Origin: Brucella tritici
GTDB taxonomy: Bacteria; Pseudomonadota; Alphaproteobacteria; Rhizobiales; Rhizobiaceae
Assembly: GCF_008932295.1 (NCBI RefSeq)
Contig: NZ_WBWA01000013.1
Coordinates: 1-64,000, forward strand
Direction of reading: 5' to 3'
DNA length: 64,000 nucleotides
The position numbers and the translations under genes are program-made. Within the stretch, counting starts at the first letter, position 1, and each line of letters opens with the position of its first letter. Shown one piece after another: positions 43,310-51,700 of the stretch. The notes below the pieces were generated by a model, which had not been told where the DNA came from, searched no databases, and was given only the letters and a program-made list of their open reading frames with translations.

Positions 43310-46039
43310 TTACCACTTTACATTCAGCCCCAAATTGCCTTCCCATATCCGGCTGCGCTCCCCGCCAAGATTGGTCGTATAATCAGCTGTCGCAAACAGA
43401 CTGGCTTTCTCGGTGATATCCAAGGTCAGTCCGCCACCCAGTTCCAGCGACGTACCTTTGAGATCGGTCACAATCGGATCAGTGGCAAAACGCACAGTCT
43501 GATCCGCCGAAAAATTCTGCCATAGATTGGCTTTTAGATACGGTCGCAATTTTCCGACCGATGTTTCCTGCCTGCCTTGCAGTCTGAACCCGATCCGCCC
43601 CGTCCAAGCATCATTTGTATCAAACTCTACCGAAGAATATCGATCCGCCTGATCGTCGAGCGAAAGGCGCTGCCATATCAATTGCGCCTGCGGTTCCAGT
43701 GTCCAGTTTTCGCTCAGGGCAACAGGATAGCCCCCTTCGAGCGAAGCCGTAACCCCTTGCCCGTCGAGATCGATACTCTGGCCCGCATTCGAGGCTGCAT
43801 CACCACCGAACCAGGTTCCCATAAGTATGGCGTCAAGATACCAGCCCTGTGGCCCGATATGAGTCCAGTACCCACCGAAACTTGTACCTGTAACTTCGAG
43901 ATCACCAACTGCGAGATCATTCCAGCCGAGCGCTTGCCCGGTAATGTCACCTGTTGCGCGGGAATAGCCGAAGAACAGGCCGAAACGGTCAGAATGTCCG
44001 CCACCCGTTTCGCGACCAAGAATATCCTGTCCCGCCTGAATACCAAAGAGCTTTCCATCGAGGCCCGGTGCAATTGTCCCCCGCCATTTCATGTCGACAT
44101 CCTGCCCGAAGACTCTGCCCCAGCTCGCAGGCAGATAGCCGGCGGTGTCCAGCAAATCCTGCTCACCGCGACGCTCATGAAACGTACCGAGCGTGGAAAG
44201 TGCCAGATGGTGTGCCACTGGCGGCAAAGCCGAATAGACTGGCACTTCCACACGATAAAGCGGCACTACGTCGCCCTGAACCCGTGTAGCTCCCGGAGAA
44301 GGCGGAACTGCTCCATCAAATGGAAGGCCAACCTCGTGCTGCTGCCCTATCGCATTATTCGGGGGATGAGGCGCTTCTGCCGAATCTGGCGGTGGCGGAG
44401 CTTCAGGAGCGATGGCACCTTCAGTCACCGGAGTTTCTGTGTCCGGATCGGCTGGCAAGGTTGCTGGCGGCTGCTCAAGTGCAGGGGGTGGAGCAGTCGT
44501 TTCAGGTTCTTCCGGTGTAACGGAAGTTCCGCCTGTCGAGGCAGGCGGTTCACTTCCATGAACCAATGTGGATCTCAGATACCAGTTCTCAGTCGTATTT
44601 GCCGATACACCGCCCTTGAACAGAAAGTATTCGTAAGCGCCGGCAGCCGCACGACCATTCAAAGAAAATGCGTTCTGGTTAGTCGAGGCACCATTCAACG
44701 CCTGCACAACCATGATACCGTCGGCATTCGTCGCAGCGCCTGCGCCACCAACATTCGTGACGGCGATGCTTGTATTACCCGATGCAACGCCCGCATCGAT
44801 CACAAGCTTGTCCGAAGGTGCGCTGTCGGAAGCGAGTACTGTGTCTACGAACAGAAGACCGTTCTGGCCGTCATAGTTGCCCTTGATCGTAAATGTGTCA
44901 GCGACGCTGGTTCCGCCATTGGTCAAATCAATGCGCCCGGCATTGAAAACATTGGCCAGTTGTCCTGCCGCGAACGGATTTACACCGCCCTTTGCCGCAC
45001 CGCCATAGACCGTACTCGTCGCGTCTATGTTGAGCACCCCTGTCCCTGTTCCGGCGTCGCCCAACGTGAGAGCGCTATCGAAAAGAAGACGTGTGTCATC
45101 GGTAAGATTGATCGTTTCCCAGCTATCAAAACGGGCGACTTTTCCCGTCTTTACATTATTGAACGTGAGAACATCGGTCCCCGCACCACCGGTAAGCTGT
45201 TTGGTTGCGCCAATATTGGCATCCGTGAGGTTGGTGAGAATTGCGGTATCATTATCCGGGCCGAGATCAATCGCCCCATAGATTATACCGCCGCCGTTCC
45301 AAGAGAACTGATCGTTACCGAAACCAAGCAGGACGTCGCCCGCGACTGTTCCACCCGTCATGGTGACACTGTCGGTTCCGCTACTGATACTTATGTTGCC
45401 GCCAATCATGCCACCCGAAACGATAATCGTATCGTTGCCAAGCCCTGCAATAAGATTGCGGTCAATGGTTCCGCCGGACATATTGAAATAGTTATTGTCG
45501 AGCTTGAGATTAACACGTCCGATACGCCCATCAGTCATCACGGCATAGTCACCGTCGTCAAAGGCATCGACGATACGCCCGCCCGACATGAAAAAACGGT
45601 CGTAACCATTGCCCTGATTGAGCGAACCAATCTCGCCGCCCGTTATGCGGAATTCGTCAATATCGTTTCCTTGACGAACGTTGCCCGTGACATTTCCACC
45701 CGTAATGAGGAAACTGTTGAGACCGTCACCCTGATTGACATTCCCCACGATCGAACCGGAATGGACTTCCACACGATCAACGCCGGAGCCGAAGACAACA
45801 TCCCCGCTTATGGTTCCTGCTCCTCCAGATGGCAAAAGCAATGTGTTGTTGCCGCCAGTATCGGCAAGGCCACCGGAAGATGTGCCGCTATCGCAGATGA
45901 ATGTGTCATCGCCGAGCGTTGGAGAGAACGAACATGCAGCCAAGGAAGGGGTGCCGTGCAGCAAGGCGGCGCCCAAAGAAATCAGCGCCGTACTCGATAA
46001 AAAATGAAACGCGCTAAAGCCAACGCTGCGACGATGCAT
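43310..46039 (-). CDS. Autotransporter outer-membrane protein with glycine-rich repeat passenger
   Basis: A 909-residue type Va secretion protein. A signal peptide runs to about residue 34 (STALISLGAALLHGTPSLAA). The passenger (about 35-300) is built of 17-20-residue repeats with a GG-x-I/V-x-G pattern (NSFLITGGNVTGNVRQGNDI, DEFRITGGEIGSLNQGNGYD), expected to form a beta-helix. A second passenger block follows. A Pro/Glu-rich linker spans about 505-590, then an autotransporter beta-barrel (about 640-909) ends in aromatic NVKW. It resembles Brucella outer-membrane autotransporter adhesins in layout; the ligand is unknown. Nothing suggests truncation. Confidence 0.88.
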   Translation of the reverse strand: MHRRSVGFSAFHFLSSTALISLGAALLHGTPSLAACSFSPTLGDDTFICDSGTSSGGLADTGGNNTLLLPSGGAGTISGDVVFGSGVDRVEVHSGSIVGNVNQGDGLNSFLITGGNVTGNVRQGNDIDEFRITGGEIGSLNQGNGYDRFFMSGGRIVDAFDDGDYAVMTDGRIGRVNLKLDNNYFNMSGGTIDRNLIAGLGNDTIIVSGGMIGGNISISSGTDSVTMTGGTVAGDVLLGFGNDQFSWNGGGIIYGAIDLGPDNDTAILTNLTDANIGATKQLTGGAGTDVLTFNNVKTGKVARFDSWETINLTDDTRLLFDSALTLGDAGTGTGVLNIDATSTVYGGAAKGGVNPFAAGQLANVFNAGRIDLTNGGTSVADTFTIKGNYDGQNGLLFVDTVLASDSAPSDKLVIDAGVASGNTSIAVTNVGGAGAATNADGIMVVQALNGASTNQNAFSLNGRAAAGAYEYFLFKGGVSANTTENWYLRSTLVHGSEPPASTGGTSVTPEEPETTAPPPALEQPPATLPADPDTETPVTEGAIAPEAPPPPDSAEAPHPPNNAIGQQHEVGLPFDGAVPPSPGATRVQGDVVPLYRVEVPVYSALPPVAHHLALSTLGTFHERRGEQDLLDTAGYLPASWGRVFGQDVDMKWRGTIAPGLDGKLFGIQAGQDILGRETGGGHSDRFGLFFGYSRATGDITGQALGWNDLAVGDLEVTGTSFGGYWTHIGPQGWYLDAILMGTWFGGDAASNAGQSIDLDGQGVTASLEGGYPVALSENWTLEPQAQLIWQRLSLDDQADRYSSVEFDTNDAWTGRIGFRLQGRQETSVGKLRPYLKANLWQNFSADQTVRFATDPIVTDLKGTSLELGGGLTLDITEKASLFATADYTTNLGGERSRIWEGNLGLNVKW

Positions 46040-46588
46040 TGAAACCCCTCAGTTACTAGCAATGCATTACTCGTAACAATAGAAGGGCATTTTCTTTCAT
46101 TAGGCAACGCAAAATATCAGATGGAAAATAAAACTACTTCTGTAAAACCAAGGATAATCAAACAAATAAAACAACCGCGTGGAACGCCTCAATATGGAGT
46201 ATATTCATGCTGAGTAAACCGCTATCGCATATACTTACACCTATAAAATATTAATTTTATTAGAAAATTTGTCAAAATCCCCCTGAATAGGGGAATATGC
46301 GGGGACATAAAAACAGCTACCAATGATTGATTTATCAAATAAGAAGCAATCTACAATTGTATGAAGTCAAAGATTTCACATTGAGATAGGCATTAACTTT
46401 GTCGGAAAAAAAGTACATGCAACGCGGCTCTCCACTATACGCCTGACGCGACATAGGGAAGCAAATTGATTGAATCTGAAAATCAGTAAAGAATCGCAGT
46501 GTGATAAGCGCAACGTCTTTGCAAACAAAAACATCTGACTTGATTTCAACCAGGCCAGACAAACCACACTGAAGTTATTTTTCAGCTT
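46040..46588. other. AT-rich intergenic region upstream of the autotransporter
   Basis: About 550 bases, clearly richer in A/T than the flanks, with no frame showing a ribosome-binding site and coding character. A small C4/G4 hairpin (CCCC-TGAATA-GGGG, 46280-46293) is the only structure I see. It probably carries the autotransporter promoter and may be horizontally acquired or bound by an AT-specific silencer. Confidence 0.45.
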
Positions 46589-46690
46589 CTAGAAATCGTC
46601 CCTATGCCGGATCGATTGCAGATAGGCATAGGCAGTACCCAAAAGCACTGGCACGATTACCAAAGCGGTCCAGAATAGAATATTGCTCAT
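46589..46690 (-). CDS. 33-residue single-pass membrane peptide
   Basis: ATG at 46690 is preceded by a strong purine run (GGGAGGGAGGGCAGAG), and the frame ends in TAG at 46589-46591. The peptide has one hydrophobic helix (ILFWTALVIVPVLLGTAYAY) and a charged tail (SIRHRDDF). The design resembles small accessory subunits of membrane complexes. No partner gene is adjacent: it lies 104 bases downstream of the LysR gene's end on the same strand. I do not recognise the family. Confidence 0.6.
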   Translation of the reverse strand: MSNILFWTALVIVPVLLGTAYAYLQSIRHRDDF

Positions 46691-46794
46691 CTCTGCCCTC
46701 CCTCCCATGGTGCGTAGCGATGTGCATCCTGCATCTCTGCAGCTTCTATTCTAACACGTAAAAGCGCCGCTTGTTCCATATTCTTAATAGGAGG

Positions 46795-47700
46795 TTAACA
46801 GTCCCCGCTATTCTGTTGGGCAAATATTGCGACAAGCCAATCGATGAATACCCTCACGCGTGGAGAAAGCTGCCGATCGCGTGGATATACAACGGATACA
46901 GGTGACGGGCTTGGAGGATAAGCAGTGAGTATCGACACCAATTTTCCACCAGCGATATGTTTCATCGCGTGATAACGGGGTATCTGAATAATGCCGAGCC
47001 CCAAGCAGGCATTGGCTGTATAGCTTTCAGCGGCATTGACCGTTACAGGCGCTGGAATCGTGACTGTCCGTAACCTGCCTTCGACCATAAATTCCAATGG
47101 CATAGGCGCAATACTACCGCTGGTCCTGAAACCGATCATCCGATGACCAACGGCCAGATCATCTGGATGTTTGGGATGTCCAAATCGCGCGATATAAGAA
47201 GGGGATGCAACGGTGATTTCTTCCAGCGTCGTAACACGCCGGGCAATCATGTCACTATCCTGCAATGCGCCGACGCGCAGTACGCAATCAATACCTTCCC
47301 GAACTGGGTCAACGAACCTGTCCCCCTCGGTCATATAGAATTCAATCTCCGGATATTTCTCCAGAAAGGCTGGTAACTCCGGCAGGAGAAAATGACGCGC
47401 AAGCGTCCCCTGCACTTCTACGCGCAGCAAGCCTCTGGGGGTTGCCCCCGAAAATCCGCCTTCTGCATCTTCAACATTGGCGATAATTTCTATGCAGCGC
47501 TGATAATATGCCTGACCGTCAAGCGTCGGATTGACATGACGTGTGGTTCGCAGAAACATCTGTGCGCCCAAGCGCTTTTCAAGCTGCTTGATCGCGTCCG
47601 TAACCGTTGAACGGGGTATCCCGAGATCTTCCGCCGCCAGAGTGAAACTGCGCCGTTCCATTACGCGGGTGAACACCCGCATCGCGTCAAATCTGTCCAT
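46795..47700 (-). CDS. LysR family transcriptional regulator
   Basis: A 301-residue LTTR. The HTH is at residues 1-60 (MDRFDAMRVFTRVMERRSFT, LGIPRSTVTDAIKQLEKRLG). An effector domain follows (GLLRVEVQGTLARHFLLPEL, FYMTEGDRFVDPVREGIDCV). It belongs to the subgroup often controlling divergent SDR or oxidoreductase genes. The SDR at 47817 is divergent, with 116 bases between the starts, and is the probable target. Confidence 0.9.
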   Translation of the reverse strand: MDRFDAMRVFTRVMERRSFTLAAEDLGIPRSTVTDAIKQLEKRLGAQMFLRTTRHVNPTLDGQAYYQRCIEIIANVEDAEGGFSGATPRGLLRVEVQGTLARHFLLPELPAFLEKYPEIEFYMTEGDRFVDPVREGIDCVLRVGALQDSDMIARRVTTLEEITVASPSYIARFGHPKHPDDLAVGHRMIGFRTSGSIAPMPLEFMVEGRLRTVTIPAPVTVNAAESYTANACLGLGIIQIPRYHAMKHIAGGKLVSILTAYPPSPSPVSVVYPRDRQLSPRVRVFIDWLVAIFAQQNSGDC

Positions 47701-47816
47701 CTCACTGTTCGGTATTTTCGGATAGTGATGACAAATAATGCCCGATTAAGCGGATGCAGAAAAGTGCAATCTTGCTGTGGGTTGCACAAAATCAAATCAC
47801 GCGAACGGAGAGGACA

Positions 47817-48557
47817 ATGTCCAATACGAAAAGCAAGGTTGTCATCGTCACTGGAGCATCGCGCGGTATCGGCGCGGCTATTGCCGAAAGGCTGGGCCGC
47901 GATGGCTTTATCGTTATCGTCAATTATGCAGGCAATGCCGCTCTTGCTGATGCAGTGGTTAGCAAAATCGAGGCTTCCGGCGGCATTGCGCGAGCAGCAC
48001 AGGCAGATGTTTCCGATCCCGCCGCAGTAAAGAGAATGTTCGATGCTGCCGAAGACGTGTTCGGCGGCGTAGATGTTCTCGTCAACAATGCCGGGATTAT
48101 GGCCCTCTCACCTATTGCCAAGACTGAAGACGCTGATTTCGATAATCTTGTCGCAGTCAACCTCAAGGGCACCTTCAATACCATGCGGGAGGCCGGAAAA
48201 CGTCTTCGCGACAATGGGCGTATCATCAATTTTTCCACTACCGTCGTTGGCTTGAAACTGGAAAATTACGGTATCTACGCCGCAACCAAGGCCGCAGTTG
48301 AAATGTTGACAGCCATCATGGCCAAGGAAATGCGCGGGCGAAACATAACCGTCAATGCCATTGCGCCCGGCCCCACGGCGACCGATCTTTTTCTGGATGG
48401 AAAGTCTGAAGAACTGATCGCGCGCATGGCCAAAATGAGCCCGCTTGAACGTCTCGGCACACCGGAAGATATCGCGGCGGTAGTCGCATTCCTGGCTGGA
48501 CCGGATGGCGGCTGGGTAAACGGCCAGACATTGCGTGCCAATGGCGGTGTCATCTGA
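47817..48557 (+). CDS. SDR family oxidoreductase
   Basis: A 246-residue classical short-chain dehydrogenase. It has cofactor motif VTGASRGIGAAIAERL, LVNNAGIM, catalytic Ser in RIINFSTTVVG, the YGIYAATKAAVEML Tyr-Lys pair, and a C-terminal PDGGWVNGQTLRANGG. ATG at 47817 follows GGAGAGGACA; a longer frame from 47754 lacks a ribosome-binding site. FabG-like, so probably NADPH-dependent; the substrate is unknown. A hairpin terminator follows. Confidence 0.9.
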   Translation: MSNTKSKVVIVTGASRGIGAAIAERLGRDGFIVIVNYAGNAALADAVVSKIEASGGIARAAQADVSDPAAVKRMFDAAEDVFGGVDVLVNNAGIMALSPIAKTEDADFDNLVAVNLKGTFNTMREAGKRLRDNGRIINFSTTVVGLKLENYGIYAATKAAVEMLTAIMAKEMRGRNITVNAIAPGPTATDLFLDGKSEELIARMAKMSPLERLGTPEDIAAVVAFLAGPDGGWVNGQTLRANGGVI

Positions 48558-48568
48558 AGTACTGGCTA

Positions 48569-48601
48569 CGTTCTGCGATGCACGTATTATCTCGCAGAAC
48601 G
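48569..48601 (+). terminator. Terminator after the SDR gene
   Basis: A 10-bp perfect stem, CGTTCTGCGA (48569-48578) with TCGCAGAACG (48592-48601), a 13-base loop, and CACTTTCCCC downstream. Confidence 0.7.
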
Positions 48602-48747
48602 CACTTTCCCCTAGAGTTATCCTAATAGTTGTAGATATCCCCTATTCGCCTTGACAGTTTGTCGCGGTGAGGCTTCACATGAGCCGAATTCTTTTTGCCT
48701 TTTCTAATAGAATTAGAAATGGCACCGGTCGTCGTGAGGGGATGCAA

Positions 48748-51700
48748 ATGCGTATTGGTTTCAACCGGCTTTTATCGGCTTTTGCGGTCGCAGCCTGTCT
48801 GTCGGCAGTTCCATACACGACACAGGCTGCCGAAACCCGGCGGATAGAGATTACCAAAGATAGTGATTATTTCGGCTTCGACTTGCGTACGGAGAAGAAT
48901 GTTTCGCTCGACCAGTGCAAAGGCATTTGTCTGGGCGACAATGCATGCCTCGCCTTCACCTATAATCCGAAGGTGAAATGGTGCTTCTTGAAATCTGATT
49001 TCAACAAGCTCAATCAGTCCATTGGCTCCATTGCGGGCAAGGTCGTAACGCAATCCGCAGCCGCGCGTGAAGTTGAAGATATCGGTGCCCCACCCAGCAT
49101 CTCGTTCTTTGCCACCAATCTGGTTGATGAAGCCCGCCGTCTGAAGCGCGAAATCAGCGGCCTTGAAAGCTCTGACAGCCTGCGCGATCTGCGCAATGAA
49201 GCAGGCGCTGCTGGCATGAATGGCGATCCGCGCACGGCAATGGAAAAATTCCGCTTGGCTGCCAGCATGTCGCCGGACGAAAGCGAAATCTGGGCCGGAT
49301 ATGCACTGTCAGCGCTTGCGACCGAGCCGTCTAATGGTCAGGAACGCTCCAAATTCCAGCGCGATGCGACGTCGGCCTCGTGGTTTGCCTACCAGACCTC
49401 ACGCACCAAGGATGAGCGCGCGCAAGCGCTTGCCGTCATGGCGCAGGCACTCGAAAAGCGCGATGCATCGCGCCCGGCCTTGCAGGCTTATGAAGCGAGC
49501 CTTGATCTCGTCAATTCCGCATCCGTTCGTGACGCCTATGAAGATCTGAAGGCCCGCAAAGGCTTCCGCATCGTCAATAATACGGTCGATAATGATAATG
49601 CCGCGCCGCGCATCTGCGCGCAGTTCTCGGAAGAACTGGTGAAAAGCGGTGTCGATTATTCGAGCTTCGTTACGCTCGATAATGGCGCGCCAAAAGCTGT
49701 TGACGCCAAGGACCGCCAGATTTGCGTCGAGGGTCTGGAACATGGCCGCAATTATACGGTGACTTTTCGTCAGGGCCTGCCATCGGCTGTTGGCGAAGTG
49801 CTGCCAGCTCCGGTCAATCTTTCGATCTATGTGCAGGACCGCGCGCCATCGGTGCGCTTTACCGGCGACAGCTTCGTGCTGCCTGCGAAAGCCCGTCGCG
49901 GCATTCCGCTGGTCAGCGTCAATTTGAGCACAGCCAAGGTCAAGCTCTACCGCGTCGGCGACCGTTCGCTGGCACAGCTTCTCTCCGGCTATCAGTTCCT
50001 GCGCCAGTTGGACAGCTACGACATCAGCACGGTTTCCGATCAGATGGGTGCGCCTGTCTGGGAAGGTGAGATCGAGGTTGCAGGCAATGAGCTGAACAAG
50101 GAAGTGACGACCAGTTTCCCGGTTGATGAAGCGCTGCCGGAACGCAAGCCCGGCGTCTATGTGCTGACCGCCGAGCCGCTGGTTCAGAAGTCCGATGATG
50201 AATATGGCACCAAGGCAACGCAGTGGTTTGTCGTTTCCGACATCGGCCTTTCGACCTATACCGGACAGGACGGCATCAATGTGTTTGCTCGTTCGCTGGA
50301 AAGCGCAGAGCCGCTTAAAGGCGTGAAGCTGACGCTGCTTGCACGCAACAATGAAGTGCTGGGCGAAGCGACCACCGACAGCGATGGCCGTGCGACGTTT
50401 ACGCCGGGACTGACACGTGGCACAGACGGCATGGTGCCAGCGGTGCTGATGGCAAGTAGCGATGATGAGGATTTCACATTCCTCGATATGGCGCGCGCCG
50501 GTTTCGATCTTTCAGATCGTGGTGTGACGGGCCGTGCCGTGCCGAAAGCGCTTGATCTTTATGCATGGACAGAGCGCGGTATCTACCGTGCGGGCGAAGT
50601 TGTGCATGTAGGCGCGCTTGCGCGTGACGACACCGCAACCGCAATCGATGATCTGCCGCTCACCTTCATCTTTACGCGTCCCGATGGCGTGGAAGATCGC
50701 CGTCTTGTTTCCGACAGCAAACTGGCCGGTGGTCATGCCATCGACCTGACCTTGCCGTCGAACGCCATGCGCGGCACCTGGAACGTTTCGGTCTATACCG
50801 ATCCCAAGCAGCCAGCGATTGCCACGCAGATGTTCCTGGTTGAAGATTTCGTGCCGGACCGGATCGAGTTCGATCTGACGTCTGACAAGCCGGAAATCGC
50901 TGTTGGCGAAACCGCCAATATCACCGTGGACGGTCGTTTCCTCTATGGCGCACCTGCCGCCGGTCTTGCGCTTGAAGGCGAAGTCACGCTTTCGACCAAG
51001 CGTCAGTGGGACCGTTTCAAGGGCTATTATTTCGGCCTCGCCGATGAAGAACAGGGCGAAGCCACGCGCCTGCCGCTCGATGGCCTGTCAAAAGTCGATG
51101 ACAATGGCAAAGCGACTTTCCCGGTTACAGTCGATGAAATGCCGTCAACGACGCGTCTCGTAAACGCAGCCGTGACCGTTCGTATGCGCGAAACCGGTGG
51201 TCGTGCCGTTGAGCGTAAGATCGATGTGGCCATTCAGCCGGAAACTGATCTCATCGGCATTCGCCCGGATTTTGCTGGCGATGAAGTTCCGCAGGGCGGA
51301 ACTGCAAAGTTCAGCCTGATCGCCTCTGACAGCAAGGGTGATCGCAAGGCGCTTGATGGCGCACAATGGTCGCTGGTCAAGATCGAGCGTAATTATCAGT
51401 GGTATCGCAGTGGCAACAGCTGGAACTATGAGCCGGTCACTTTCACCAAGGCGATTGCCAACGGCAAGATTGACCTTACAACCGATAGCGAGGCTGAAAT
51501 CAGTCTGCCGGTCGATTGGGGCCGTTACCGTCTGGAAATCGAAACAGCTGATGCTTCGGGCCCGGCCACAAGCTATGAATTCGATGCAGGCTGGTTTGTC
51601 AGCTCAACCTCGACCGAAACGCCGGACGGGCTCGAAATCGCGCTCGACAAGGAACATTATGCGGCAGGTGACACGGCAGAACTGAAAATCTCCCCGCGTT

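Noticed and set aside
43577-46000. An 807-codon frame on the plus strand opposite the autotransporter
   Set aside because: Its frame mirrors the autotransporter's repeats, its translation has no domain or signal character, and it lacks a ribosome-binding site. It is a shadow of the real gene.
43310-46039. CRISPR or DNA-level tandem repeats in the autotransporter
   Set aside because: Repetition is at the protein level with diverged codons. There are no identical direct repeats with spacers.
46335-46562. A 75-codon minus-strand frame in the AT-rich gap
   Set aside because: No ribosome-binding site, no recognisable fold, and A/T-rich DNA gives such frames by chance.
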